A stretch of DNA of 64,000 bases from Streptomyces sp. A1277 (GCF_004795015.1 NZ_SSBI01000013.1:1-64000); one strand, 5' to 3'. Positions 52,315 to 61,135 are shown, counted from the stretch's first letter. Numbers and translations: made by a program. The notes: a model not told the origin generated them from the sequence alone.

Positions 52315-53837
52315 ACCGTCTCCCGTTCACCCGCGGGCGAACCCGGCGTCCCGGCCTCGTCGCCAGCGCCGTCACCGGCTCCGTCACCGGTCCCGTCACC
52401 GGCCGGGGCCGGGGCGGTGCGCGGGCGTCCGGAGGCGCCGAGCACGACGAAGACCGTGGCGACGAGGACCGCCACCGCGACGACCCGCAGCCCGTCCGAC
52501 ATCGCCGAGGTGAACGCGGCGGCGTCGGCGGCCGAGGCGTGGTCCGTACCGGACCCGGAGGCCAGCACGGTGCCGACGACGGCGACACCGAGCGCCGCCC
52601 CGATCTCGCGGGCCGCCGTGTTGAGCCCCGAGCCGAGCCCGCTCCGGTGCGTGGGCAGTCCGACCAGGACGGCCGCGGTCAGCGCCGGCGCGCACAGTCC
52701 CGTACCGGCGGAGATGACGAGGAGGTACACGGCGTACAGGGCGTACGGCGTGCCCGCGTCGGCGGTCGACACGAGGAGCAGCCCGGCGCCGATGAGGGCG
52801 AGCCCGCCGCCCGCCACCGGCCGCATGCCGTGACGGTCCTGCCAGCGCGCCCCGGCCTTCGGCATGACGGCCATCCCGACGGTGAGCGGGACGATCGCCA
52901 CCCCGGCGAGGCCGACCGGGAAGCCCTTGACGTACTGGAGGTACTGGGAGTTGACGTAGAACAGCGCGAAGAGGCCGAAGAAGCCCGTGGCGATGCCCAG
53001 TGTCCCGGCCCGCAGAACGGGCGAGGCGAAGATCCGGGGGTCGAGCAGCGGTTTGGCCGCGCGCAGCCCGTGGACGACAAATGCGGTGAGCAGTACGGCT
53101 CCGAGGCCGAAGGCGGTCAGGACGTGCGCCGAGCCCCAGCCGCGCGGCGGGCCCTCGATGATGCCGTACACCAGGGCGGTCAGGGCGGCGGTCAGCAGCA
53201 GCGATCCGACCGGGTCGGGCGCGGACTTCGACCGCTCCGGGCTGCGGGGCGTGAGGCGGGCGACGGCGAGGGCGAGCAGCGCGGCGAGCGGCCCCATCGC
53301 CCAGAACAGGGCTCGCCAGGTCAGGAACTGTCCGGCGAGGCCGCCTGCGACGTTGCCCGCGAGCCCGCCGAGCCCGGCGGCCAGCGTCCAGCTGGCCAGC
53401 GCCTGTGTCCTGCGGGCGGGCGGGCTGAGGCTGACGAGGAGGGACATGGTCGCGGGCATGATGAGCGCGGCCCCGGCCCCGCACACCCCGCGTCCGGCGA
53501 TGAGCACGGCGGGGGTGGCGGCGAGCGCGCTGGTGGCGGCGCCCGCGGCGAAGAGTCCGAGCCCGGCGAGCAGGGCGCCCTTGCGTCCGTAGCGGTCACC
53601 GAGCGCGCCCGCCGGGATCAGCAGACCGGCGAAGACGATGACGTACGCGTCGACCGCCCACAGCAGTTCGCTGGAGGAGGGGTGCAGGGAGGACGCGGCG
53701 AGCTGGGGGATGAGCAGGTTGATGGCCGCGACCATGCCCTGGGCGACGAGCACACAGGCGCAGAGCACGTACAGCGCGGCGCGGGAGAGGCCCGGCGTGC
53801 CGGGGGCCTCGGGGGCTTTCTGGGCATACGGGGACAA
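52311..53837 (-). CDS. MFS exporter (14-helix DHA2/EmrB-like)
   Basis: A 508-residue protein. I chose the TTG at 53837 because AGGAGGA lies about 5 bases upstream; no in-frame ATG or GTG fits. It has motif A GDRYGRKGALLAG, motif C-like GLGGLAGNVAGGLAGQFLTWRALFW and a second-half KAGARWQDRHGMRP. Fourteen hydrophobic segments are visible. The C-terminus is Gly/Asp/Pro-rich. The downstream coupled gene is a wrecked siderophore-interacting protein, so the pump may once have exported a siderophore (inference). The LysR gene is divergent 90 bp away and is the likely regulator. Confidence 0.9.
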   Translation of the reverse strand: MSPYAQKAPEAPGTPGLSRAALYVLCACVLVAQGMVAAINLLIPQLAASSLHPSSSELLWAVDAYVIVFAGLLIPAGALGDRYGRKGALLAGLGLFAAGAATSALAATPAVLIAGRGVCGAGAALIMPATMSLLVSLSPPARRTQALASWTLAAGLGGLAGNVAGGLAGQFLTWRALFWAMGPLAALLALAVARLTPRSPERSKSAPDPVGSLLLTAALTALVYGIIEGPPRGWGSAHVLTAFGLGAVLLTAFVVHGLRAAKPLLDPRIFASPVLRAGTLGIATGFFGLFALFYVNSQYLQYVKGFPVGLAGVAIVPLTVGMAVMPKAGARWQDRHGMRPVAGGGLALIGAGLLLVSTADAGTPYALYAVYLLVISAGTGLCAPALTAAVLVGLPTHRSGLGSGLNTAAREIGAALGVAVVGTVLASGSGTDHASAADAAAFTSAMSDGLRVVAVAVLVATVFVVLGASGRPRTAPAPAGDGTGDGAGDGAGDEAGTPGSPAGERETV

Positions 53838-53927
53838 CGCTCCTCCTGGGAGCCGTGGTTGAGGGGTGTGCTGTCCACCGTAGAGTGGGCTTGACTTGCT
53901 TTCCAATGCATCTTCGACAAGGGATGT

Positions 53928-54884
53928 ATGCGCGTGACGCAATCCGGCCTTGACCTCAATCTTCTGGTCGCCCTGGACGTCCTGCTGGAGGAATCCAGCG
54001 TCTCGGGGGCCGCCGCCCGGCTGCATCTGTCGGAGCCCGCGATGAGCCGCACGCTGGGCCGCATCCGCAGGGCGCTCGGCGATCCGGTGCTGGTGCGCGC
54101 CGGGCGCACGATGGTGCCCACGCCGCACGCCCTGGCCATCCACGGCGAGGTGCGCGCGGTCGTGGAGCGGGCGCGCGGGTTGTTCCTGTCGGGCGGCAAG
54201 GTGGATCTGCGCGCCCTGTCGCGGACCTTCACGGTGCTCGCCCAGGACCTCCTGGCGGCGACGTCCGGCCCCGCGCTGTTCGCCAGGATCGCGCGGGAGG
54301 CGCCGGGTGTACGGCTCCGCTTCCTGATGGAGAGCCATGTGGACGGCCCGTTCCTGCGCGAGGGGGCCGCCGACCTGGAGGTGGGGGTCCTCGACACGCG
54401 TGCGCCGGAGGTCCACCGGGAACACCTCTACGACGACCGGATGGTGGGGGTGGCGCGGCAGGGCCACCCGCTCCTGGACGGGGAGATCACCCCGGCCCGG
54501 TTCGCCGCCGCGGACCACCTGACCGTCTCGCGGCGCGGCCGGACCGAGGGCCCGGTCGACACCGCCCTCGCCGAACTGGGTCTGCGCAGAAGGGTGGTGG
54601 GAAGCGTCGGCACCTTCCCCTCCTCCCTCTTCATCCTGCTGAACAGCGATCTGATCGGCCTAGCCTCCCGGCGCGCCCGCCCCGTAACGGACACCCTGGG
54701 CCTGCGGACGTTCGAGATCCCCTTCCGGCTGCCGCCGCTGTCCTTCGGCATGGCCTGGCACCCGCGCCACGACGCGGACCCGGCACACGCCTGGCTACGG
54801 GGCTGCTTCCGGGACCTGGCACGCGAGGAGGCCGCGCAGGACGGCGCCGAAAACCCGCTGTTCCCCGCCCCGCCCAAGGGCTAA
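53928..54884 (+). CDS. LysR-family transcriptional regulator
   Basis: A 318-residue LTTR. The winged helix is at residues 8-67 (LDLNLLVALDVLLEESSVSGAAARLHLSEPAMSRTLGRIRRALGDPVLVRAGR). The effector domain follows (LSRTFTVLAQDLLAATSGPALFARIAREAPGVRLRF...GAADLEVGV), like NodD/PcpR-type members. AAGGG precedes the ATG. In the 90-bp divergent region, ATGCATC..GATGTAT arms (53905-53929) and TTGACTTGCTTTCC could be LTTR recognition and promoter elements. It probably controls the divergent MFS gene. Confidence 0.92.
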   Translation: MRVTQSGLDLNLLVALDVLLEESSVSGAAARLHLSEPAMSRTLGRIRRALGDPVLVRAGRTMVPTPHALAIHGEVRAVVERARGLFLSGGKVDLRALSRTFTVLAQDLLAATSGPALFARIAREAPGVRLRFLMESHVDGPFLREGAADLEVGVLDTRAPEVHREHLYDDRMVGVARQGHPLLDGEITPARFAAADHLTVSRRGRTEGPVDTALAELGLRRRVVGSVGTFPSSLFILLNSDLIGLASRRARPVTDTLGLRTFEIPFRLPPLSFGMAWHPRHDADPAHAWLRGCFRDLAREEAAQDGAENPLFPAPPKG

Positions 54885-55226
54885 CCTCTCCTCACCCGAC
54901 GGCCACGAGGAGGGGAAGTTGCCCGGTAGCCCGAGCGCGCGCTGACGCCGTAGGTCGTGATCGACCCGTCATCGCGTGCTGCCTCCGACTGCGGCACAGC
55001 GAGCCCTTCCCGCCCGACCGCCGGCGCACACACGTGCCCCGGTGGCGGCGGAACGTTGTCCTCCGAAGCTCAAGGGGCCACCCGTGCAACCCGCTCCCCG
55101 CGCCACCGCCCACCCCGCCTCCCCCGCCTCCCTTCGGCGGGACCCGGACTTCCCGCGCCTGCGGGCGGGCCAGACCGTACCGGCATATGCCGGTGAGTGA
55201 CCCATGACTGCCTTACGATGACGGGC
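54885..55226. other. 342-bp intergenic region upstream of the PadR gene
   Basis: It holds no credible gene. Its right end carries a 16-bp palindrome (55179-55194) and a TACGAT -10 element (55214-55219). The ATG at 55227 falls 7-8 bases after that -10, so the padR message is probably leaderless. Confidence 0.5.
55179..55194. promoter_or_regulatory. 16-bp perfect palindrome, candidate PadR operator
   Basis: ACCGGCATATGCCGGT is a perfect palindrome 33 bp upstream of the padR start and just in front of or over the -35 region of the inferred promoter. PadR proteins usually repress their own genes through dyads of this size. Confidence 0.6.
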
Positions 55227-55565
55227 ATGAGTGAACGCGCGATGCAGGAACCGACCCTCCTCCTCCTGACCGCCCTCGCGGACGAGCCCCGGCACGGCTA
55301 CGCCATCGCGCGCGAGGTCGAGACGATCTCGGACGGCCGGGTCAAGATGCGCACCGGCACCCTGTACGGGGCGCTGGAGCGGCTGCTGAACGAGGGGCTG
55401 ATCGAGGTGCACGCGGAGGAGGTCGTGGACAGCAGGCTGCGCCGCACCTACACGCTCACCCCGGCCGGCCGCGCGACCCTGGCCGCCGAGGCACGGCGGA
55501 TCGCGGCCACCGCGCGCGAGGCCACCCGGCGCCTGGGCGTCGCCGGGAAGCCGGCCACCGCATGA
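55227..55565 (+). CDS. PadR-family transcriptional regulator
   Basis: A 112-residue PadR winged helix: QEPTLLLLTALADEPRHGYAIAREVETISDGRVKMRTGTLYGALERLLNEGLIEVHAEEVVDSRLRRTYTLTPAGR. The C-terminal helix is short, as in PadR-s1 members. The stop overlaps the next ATG by 4 bp (ATGA). PadR genes coupled to a HAAS-domain membrane protein form a common actinobacterial regulator/effector pair. Confidence 0.93.
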   Translation: MSERAMQEPTLLLLTALADEPRHGYAIAREVETISDGRVKMRTGTLYGALERLLNEGLIEVHAEEVVDSRLRRTYTLTPAGRATLAAEARRIAATAREATRRLGVAGKPATA

Positions 55566-56461
55566 GCACCCCGCTGCTGCGGCTGTACCCGGCCGGTTTC
55601 CGCCGCGCCTTCGGGGACGAGATCGCCGAGGCGTACCGGGAGGCGACCGAGGGGGCGGGCCGGATCGCCCGGCTCCGCGAGGCGGGCGACATCGCCGCGC
55701 ACGCCCTGCGGCTACGGCTGCGCCTGGGCTCCGCGCACCGCGGCGGGCGCCTCTTCGCGGCCGCCGCCCCCTTCGCCCTGGCGGCCACCGCCGCGTACGC
55801 CGCCTTCGGGCTGGTCTCGATGATCAGCGACTGGCGGCTGAGCGGGAACCCGGACTTCCTGGTCCCGCTGAGCTACGTCATGATCGGCTGCGACCTGGTG
55901 ACGCTGACCGGGGCCGTCCTGGCGCTGGGTGGACATTTCGCGGCGGGGGCGCGGTGCGCGTTCGCGGGGGCGCTGGCCCTGGCGGTCGCGTTGGTCGCGG
56001 TCCCGCTGTCGGCCGGGCTGCTGCCCCCGCTGCCCTTCGCCCCGTACCTCCTGGCCCCGGTCGCGGTGGCCGCCCTGCCACTGGCCTGCCCGCCGGACCT
56101 GCGCCCGTCCGGCCGCTTCCGGAGCACGGCGGGCCGGGCGGCGTTGCTGCTGTGGACCCCGCTCGCCGTGTCCGCGCTGGCCCTGACCGATGTGGACAGC
56201 CACCTCTCGGCCGTCCTCTGGCGCCTGGGCGCACCGCTGGCCGCCGCCCTGCTCCTGGCGGGACGCCCGGCCCTGGCCGGCCTGCGCACGAACGGCCAGT
56301 ACGCGCTGGCCGGGGCGCCGTTCGTCGCGATGGGGTACGCGGCCGGGGTGGTGGACCAGGACACCCTCGCCCCGGCCCTGGCCGTACTGGCGGCGGGAGC
56401 GGTGGCCCTGCGCCTGTGGCGGCTGCGCGGCCGGGACTCGGGGACGGCGCGGCCCGACTGA
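55562..56461 (+). CDS. membrane protein with N-terminal HAAS-like domain, partner of PadR
   Basis: A 299-residue protein. Residues 1-50 (LLRLYPAGFRRAFGDEIAEAYREATE..ARLREAGDIAAHAL) form the short helical HAAS/permease-prefix domain that typically binds PadR or a transporter. About seven hydrophobic helices follow (residues 60-290). The function is unknown. It may sequester the regulator or respond to envelope stress (inference from the pair). Confidence 0.8.
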   Translation: MSTPLLRLYPAGFRRAFGDEIAEAYREATEGAGRIARLREAGDIAAHALRLRLRLGSAHRGGRLFAAAAPFALAATAAYAAFGLVSMISDWRLSGNPDFLVPLSYVMIGCDLVTLTGAVLALGGHFAAGARCAFAGALALAVALVAVPLSAGLLPPLPFAPYLLAPVAVAALPLACPPDLRPSGRFRSTAGRAALLLWTPLAVSALALTDVDSHLSAVLWRLGAPLAAALLLAGRPALAGLRTNGQYALAGAPFVAMGYAAGVVDQDTLAPALAVLAAGAVALRLWRLRGRDSGTARPD

Positions 56462-56479
56462 GGCGTAAGGGGGCCGCGT

Positions 56480-57256
56480 TCACCCGGCGCTGACGCGTAT
56501 CTTCGACTGGCCGTGCCCCAGCTTCTCCCAGTCGTCCATGAAGCGCGCGTGCAGCCCGTGCCGGGCGGCGAGGTCGATCAGGGTCTCGGTCCGGTAGTAG
56601 AAGTCCTCGCGCAGCACCTGGTGTTCGGCGCCGGTGGTGCGGTCGAAGGTGAAGTCGAAGTGCCCGCCGGGGGCGAGGATGCGGCCGACGTGGGCCAGGC
56701 ACTCGTCGATGATCCCGATGGGCGAGTGCGAGAACACGCTGTGGGCGTGGACGACGTCGAAGTACGCCTCCGGCAGGAAGTCCAGCGTCAGGTCCTTGGT
56801 GATCGTCAGGTGCGGAACCTTGGCCTGGAGGCCCTGAGTGGCCAGCGTCCGCTTGGCGGCGATCAGGATGTCGGGCGAGATGTCGATGCCGTAGTAGTGC
56901 CCGGCCTCCAGGTAGTCGATGAAACGCCAGCCCGCGCGCAGGTTGCCGCAGCCGATGTCGAGCATGCGGGCGCCGGGGGTGAGCCCGTGCCCGACCAGGT
57001 AGTCGAACTGCATCTGCCCGAGCGCCAGCCAGCGCTCATGTGTCTGGCTGCCCACGGCGGCCTCGGGGTTGCGGCGGGTGTCCGAGGCCATCACGGCCCG
57101 GTAGTAGTTCACGTGGTCGGGGTGCTTGAAGGCCAGCCAGCGGTCCCGGGCGGCCCGCTTCAGATACGGCGCGATGCGGTCCGGCCGGCTCGCGGCGTAC
57201 CGCACCTTGTGGGCAAGGGACTCGCGGTTGGCGACGAGGTTCTTCTTGGAGGCCAT
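56480..57256 (-). CDS. class I SAM-dependent methyltransferase
   Basis: Predicted 258 residues from the ATG at 57256 (GGAG 7 bases upstream); an ATG four codons earlier is possible. A basic N-terminal 60 residues (ASKKNLVANRESLAHKVRYAASRPDRIAPYLKRAARDRW) precede motif I MLDIGCGNLRAGWRFIDYL, motif II YYGIDISPDIL and FDVVHAHSVFSHSPIGIIDECLAHVGRILAPGGHFDFTFD. The target is unknown. The upstream 150 bp include AT-rich ATATATAAA (57360-57368) and a GTCGG-TGA-CCGAC dyad, an unusual patch in this GC-rich DNA. Confidence 0.88.
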   Translation of the reverse strand: MASKKNLVANRESLAHKVRYAASRPDRIAPYLKRAARDRWLAFKHPDHVNYYRAVMASDTRRNPEAAVGSQTHERWLALGQMQFDYLVGHGLTPGARMLDIGCGNLRAGWRFIDYLEAGHYYGIDISPDILIAAKRTLATQGLQAKVPHLTITKDLTLDFLPEAYFDVVHAHSVFSHSPIGIIDECLAHVGRILAPGGHFDFTFDRTTGAEHQVLREDFYYRTETLIDLAARHGLHARFMDDWEKLGHGQSKIRVSAG

Positions 57257-57408
57257 GCCTGACTCCATCTCCGCTGCAGGGCGATGCCCCGGGGCAGCCG
57301 CAGCACAAAGCGGGCCCGGGGGCGGGACATCACTCGGCAACTATAGGTCGGTGACCGACATATATAAACCACCTGTCTATTACCCCGCCTATTGTCGGCC
57401 TCGGACCC

Positions 57409-58677
57409 TCACACCCTCCTGATCCGGTGCACATCGCGTACGCAGGCGTTGGCGAGCCCGGCGAAGAGGATGACGGCCGCGCACACCAGCAGGACAGTCC
57501 GGCTGCTCCAGTACGCGGAGGCGACCCCCACCACGAGGTACCCGACTGGGATGGCGACCTGCTCCCCCAGGGAGTTGAAGGCGTTGAGCCGTCCCAACTC
57601 TTCGTCCGGCACCTGCTGTTGCATGGCCGTCGACCAGGTCACGATCGCCACGTCCGTCCCCGCCCCCGCCATCACGGCGGCCGCCAGCACCCAGAGCAGC
57701 GGCAGCCCCAGACCCATGGCGGCCAGCGGCAGGAAGAGCGCCGAGCTGGTGACGACGCAGACCAGGATGAGGCGCTGCGGCTTCCACAGCAGACAGACGA
57801 ACGTCCCCGCCAGCAGCCCGGCGGCGAAGGCCCCCTGCACCAGCCCCCAGGAACCGGCGCCCGAGTAACTGCGGTCGGCCACCAGCGGCCCGAGCAGCTG
57901 GTACCCGGCCAGCCAGGCGGCCACGACGGCGGTACCGGAGAGCGTGTAGCTCCACAGCCAGGCCCGGGACCGGAACCCGGCCCACCCGACCCTCAGTTCG
58001 GCCAGCAGCCCCCCGCCGGGGCCACCGGGGGCAGCGGAGCCCGCGAGCCGCAGCCCGACCAGCAGGAGCGCGGCGACGACGAACGTGACCGCGTCCCACC
58101 CGAGCGCCCAGGCCGGCCCGGTCAACGCGACGACGAACCCGCCGACGACGGGCCCGATGACCTTGACGGCGTTCCGGGGCACCCGGACCAGCGCATTGGC
58201 CTGCTGAAGCTGCTCCATGGGCACGAGCCGGGACACGATCCCCTGGGCCGCCGGCGTGGTGAAGGCGGCGGCCACCCCGGAGGCGCAGGCGCACACGCTG
58301 ATCGCGAAGGTGGTCGCCGCCCCCGTCGCGACGAGCACGGCGACGACCGCCTGCGCGGCCCCCGCCCCGAGGTTCCCGAGGAAGAGGAGGCGGCTGCGCG
58401 AGACCCGGTCCGCCAGCACCCCGCCGACGAGGAGGAAGACCAGGGTCGGCACGGTGTTGGCGGTGAGCACGATCCCGAGCGACCGCGCTCCACCGCCCTG
58501 CCCGATCACCGCGAAGGCCAGCGCCACGGGGGCCATCGCCGACCCGGCCGCCGAGACCAGGTGGGCGAGCAGGAAGCGCCGGAAGGCGGGCAGACGCAGC
58601 GGGGACCCGGTGACGGGAGGGGGGCGTTCGCCCCGGAGATCGACAGCAGCCGCCGGTCCTTCACGCACGTCACCCAT
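57409..58677 (-). CDS. MFS transporter (EntS/MFS_3-type exporter)
   Basis: A 422-residue, 12-helix MFS protein. The GGVLADRVSRSRLLFLGN loop (motif A), TPAAQGIVSRLVPMEQLQQANALVRVPRNAVKVIGPVVGG and MQQQVPDEELGRLNAFNSLGEQVAIPVGYLVVG are typical of the enterobactin-exporter/macrolide-efflux MFS_3 group. The substrate is unknown. It stands alone on the minus strand. Confidence 0.9.
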   Translation of the reverse strand: MGDVREGPAAAVDLRGERPPPVTGSPLRLPAFRRFLLAHLVSAAGSAMAPVALAFAVIGQGGGARSLGIVLTANTVPTLVFLLVGGVLADRVSRSRLLFLGNLGAGAAQAVVAVLVATGAATTFAISVCACASGVAAAFTTPAAQGIVSRLVPMEQLQQANALVRVPRNAVKVIGPVVGGFVVALTGPAWALGWDAVTFVVAALLLVGLRLAGSAAPGGPGGGLLAELRVGWAGFRSRAWLWSYTLSGTAVVAAWLAGYQLLGPLVADRSYSGAGSWGLVQGAFAAGLLAGTFVCLLWKPQRLILVCVVTSSALFLPLAAMGLGLPLLWVLAAAVMAGAGTDVAIVTWSTAMQQQVPDEELGRLNAFNSLGEQVAIPVGYLVVGVASAYWSSRTVLLVCAAVILFAGLANACVRDVHRIRRV

Positions 58678-58776
58678 GGCGGCCAGGTTAGAGGTGGGGG
58701 CGGGGCGGGGGCACCCGACTATTCGGAGACGGGGCCCGGCCGCCCGCCGGGCGACGAGGAAGGGCGAGGAGAGCTT

Positions 58777-58962
58777 CTAACCCCGCCCGTGATCGGGATC
58801 CTCGTCAAGACCGGGCAGTTCCTCGTGGCCCTCCGAGTAGTGGTTGACCCACCCGCAGAGCGCACAGGCGTACCGCCCGGCGAGACCGTGCACCTCGGTG
58901 CCGCACCGCGCACAGTCGGTGCGGGTGATCTCGGGAATCGTCGGCTCAGGCTTGCTCGTCAC
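58777..58962 (-). CDS. small zinc-ribbon-like protein
   Basis: A 61-residue protein with two CxxC pairs (TDCARCGTEVHGLAGRYACALCGWVNHY) that would bind one zinc. The C-terminus is acidic. A GTG start follows AAGG. It is a type of conserved small Streptomyces protein without known function. Confidence 0.7.
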   Translation of the reverse strand: MTSKPEPTIPEITRTDCARCGTEVHGLAGRYACALCGWVNHYSEGHEELPGLDEDPDHGRG

Positions 58963-59048
58963 ACGGGGACCTTACCGACTGGGGCTGTGAAGGGTGAGCC
59001 GTCGTCGCTCCCGAGGCAGTGATGACGCGCCGGGCTTGCGCGGGCCGG

Positions 59049-59309
59049 TCAGAAGTCGGGGCAGAGATTCTTGTGCACGGCGTCCAGGATTCTGCCTCCC
59101 GTGTCCGTGTTGTTGATGTCGGGCAGGCGCGTCGCGATGGTGAACCTGTCAAGGGTCAGCTCGATCAGCTTCGCCCTGTCCTTGGTCGTCTTGATCGAGC
59201 CGCACTGATCGAGGCCGCGGCTCACGGACTGGTCGTCCTTGCCGGGCTTCGAGATGCGCGGGTCGATCGCGTCGAGTGCTTCGAGAAACGCGGCCTGGAT
59301 TGCAGACTT
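59049..59309 (-). pseudogene. 3' remnant of a secreted DUF732-like protein gene
   Basis: The readable part (86 codons) is KSAIQAAFLEALDAIDPRIS...DQSVSRGLDQCGSIKTTKDRAKLIELTLDRF...GGRILDAVHKNLCPDF. This is the C-terminal domain of small secreted actinobacterial proteins, with two Cys and a short helical bundle. The signal peptide and start are missing: upstream of about 59310 the frame becomes unrelated sequence that is the antisense of another gene remnant. The family call is tentative. Confidence 0.6.
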
Positions 59310-59325
59310 CTCCCCCGTGCACGGG

Positions 59326-59582
59326 CCAACTTCGGCTCGGGGCTCGACTGCGTCGCCGACATCGAGGGAGCGAGTGTCGAGAACGAGATCCACGTGCTCG
59401 ACCCCGCCAGGTTCAGCCGCGACGACATCGGCGACTCCATCGCCGGCAGGCTCGCGGCTCCCTACAACCAGACCATCGTCGCTGCGGGGAACTGGTACAT
59501 CCGGGTCAGGTACCCCGACCACGCCCCAGGGGTCGCCGAAGCTCTCGATGCCGTCGTCCTGGGAGGTCGGAGCGGTTCCTGA
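59326..59582 (+). pseudogene. 3' remnant of an unidentified gene
   Basis: The + strand reads LDCVADIEGASVENEIHVLDPARFSRDDIGDSIAGRLAAPYNQTIVAAGNWYIRV..VAEALDAVVLGG then stop. It has the composition and alternation of a real small alpha/beta domain. No start or signal sequence precedes it; the frame runs back into the antisense of the neighbouring remnant. I do not recognise the family. Confidence 0.55.
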
Positions 59583-59951
59583 GAGACGGAACGTCAGGTG
59601 CGACGGCGATCCTTCGAGCCACGGAACGCATGGCGAGCCGATCGTGCCTTGAAGGCCATCCGAGGTTGCCGCGCTTCGTCGCTGCACGACGGCGAGGGAC
59701 CGTCACTCCTACCGGCCCCGGACCGTTGTCAGTGCCACTTGCTAGGTTGCCTGGTGGATGGAGACCGGTCAGAGAACCTTAGAGGTCCGCGGTCAAGGGG
59801 GGTGGGCACAAAGGTCCCCGGGAGCCACCTCGGGACTATGTTGCAGGCCGTGGTTCCCCACCCCCCTCATCCTCCATGAGGCCAGTGGGCAACCCGGTCC
59901 GGGTCCGGATCTCCGGTGCCGATCCGCCCGTTGATGTCAGAGGCAGATGTC
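59583..59951. other. about 370-bp region without genes
   Basis: It lies between the gene remnants and the tRNA terminator. I see no credible frame, tRNA or repeat. The base composition is slightly less GC-rich than the coding DNA, in keeping with degraded sequence. Confidence 0.45.
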
Positions 59952-59985
59952 GAAGGCCCCCCGCCATGACCGGCGGGGGGCCTTC
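59952..59985 (-). terminator. strong terminator after the tRNA gene
   Basis: GAAGGCCCCCCGCC and GGCGGGGGGCCTTC form a perfect 14-bp stem with an ATGACC loop, 5 bp beyond the tRNA 3' end. Confidence 0.9.
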
Positions 59986-59989
59986 ACAC

Positions 59990-60064
59990 TGGTGGGCGCG
60001 GACGGTTTCGAACCGCCGACATCTGCTTTGTAAGAGCAGCGCTCTACCCCTGAGCTACGCACCC
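59990..60064 (-). tRNA. tRNA-Val (anticodon UAC)
   Basis: The minus strand folds as a full cloverleaf. The acceptor GGGTGCG pairs with CGCGCCC (one G-T), there is D-arm AGCTCAGGGGTAGAGC, and the anticodon stem CTGCT/AGCAG has loop CTTACAA (anticodon TAC). The T-arm contains GGTTCGAAACC, and the CCA end is encoded (59990-59992). It reads GUA codons, which are rare in this genome type. Confidence 0.95.
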
Positions 60065-60367
60065 GTGGATGAAGCAACAGGTTACATGCCTCACGGCACA
60101 TGTCGACAATCGGTTATCCAGGGGCCGAAGCCGGGCCGAGCCGGATCGTAAGTCAGGCCGGAGGCCGGATCGTAAGTCAGGCCGGAGGCCGGATCCTAGG
60201 CCAGGCCGAAGCCGATCGTAAGGCCGGGCCGACCCGGGGCATGCGTACGGGGGCTACCCCCACCCCCAAGACGGTAGCCGACCGGATCGTCGGGGCGGCG
60301 GGCGCTGCATACCGTAGGGGCATCGCAAGAGGCACAACGCAGCGCCGGCCCAGGGGGACCTATCACC
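60065..60367. other. 303-bp intergenic region with tandem repeat
   Basis: It includes the tRNA promoter side, the 24-bp tandem repeat at 60141-60230 and the promoter region of the DUF4097 lipoprotein gene. There is no gene. Confidence 0.5.
60141..60230. repeat. 24-bp tandem repeat, about 3.5 copies
   Basis: The unit CCGGATCGTAAGTCAGGCCG plus GAGG occurs identically at 60141-60164 and 60165-60188, with a diverged third copy at 60189-60212 and a partial fourth. Each copy contains a GGCCGG-type dyad. Confidence 0.85.
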
Positions 60368-61135
60368 ATGACCATCCGTAATCGCAGCGTTCTCGTGGCC
60401 ATCGGGGGCACCGTTCTGCTCGTCGGGGCGCTCAGTGGGTGCGGGAGCACGGATGTGGAGGACGCGCCTGTCGAGCACAAGTCGTTCGCGTACGGGGGGA
60501 AGGCGCTCACCATCGATGCGGAGAACTCCACCGTGGAGGTCGTCCCCGCCGATGTGGACAAGGTCGAGGTGACCCGGCAGGTCGACGGCTGGGTCATGCT
60601 CGGATCCGGGCCGGACCCCGTGTGGAAGCTGGAGGGGGACACCCTCACGCTCCGGGTGAAGTGCAAGGCCATGATCAGCAACTGCGAGGCCCGGCACGAG
60701 GTGAAGGTGCCCCGGGGGCTCGCGCTCACCGTGGATGCCGGCAACGGCAAGGTCACCGCCTCCAAGTTCACCACGGCGCTCAAGCTCTACTCCGACAACG
60801 GCGGGGTCGTCGTACGGGACGTCAGCGGACCCCTGGAGCTGAAGAGCGACAACGGGTCCGTCCTGGCCGAGCGGATCTCGTCCGGGTCCGTCGTGGCCCG
60901 GTCGGACAACGGGTCCGTGAAGCTCGGCCTCAGCAAGGTGCCGGATCTCGTGGACACCGTCAGCGACAACGGGCGCATCACCATCGACCTCCCGGCCGGC
61001 AAGACCCGGTACGCCGTGTCCGCGTCCGCCGCCAACGGGCACGTCTCCGTGGACGTGCCCCGCAGTGATGGCAGCACGCACGTCGTGAAGGCCCACAGCG
61101 ACAACGGCGGGGTCTCCGTCCGGCATGCGAGCTGA
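60368..61135 (+). CDS. DUF4097-type beta-repeat lipoprotein
   Basis: A 255-residue lipoprotein. The signal peptide ends with the lipobox LSGC (Cys about 25). The body is a right-handed beta-roll of DUF4097/DUF2807 type with a repeated SDNG signature (YSDNGGVVV, KSDNGSVLA, RSDNGSVKL, VSDNGRITI, HSDNGGVSV). Two Cys (VKCKAMISNCEA) may form a disulfide. Such proteins are often linked to envelope stress or adhesin-like roles, but the function is unknown. It is a single gene with no adjacent regulator. Confidence 0.9.
   Translation: MTIRNRSVLVAIGGTVLLVGALSGCGSTDVEDAPVEHKSFAYGGKALTIDAENSTVEVVPADVDKVEVTRQVDGWVMLGSGPDPVWKLEGDTLTLRVKCKAMISNCEARHEVKVPRGLALTVDAGNGKVTASKFTTALKLYSDNGGVVVRDVSGPLELKSDNGSVLAERISSGSVVARSDNGSVKLGLSKVPDLVDTVSDNGRITIDLPAGKTRYAVSASAANGHVSVDVPRSDGSTHVVKAHSDNGGVSVRHAS

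Noticed and set aside
59598..59879. A 93-codon + strand frame before the tRNA terminator
   Set aside because: No start signal, coding bias or recognisable domain; it lies in the degraded stretch.
59990..60064. An att-site duplication of the tRNA-Val 3' end marking an integrated element
   Set aside because: I found no second copy of the tRNA 3' end in the window and no integrase gene, so the integration-scar idea stays unproven.
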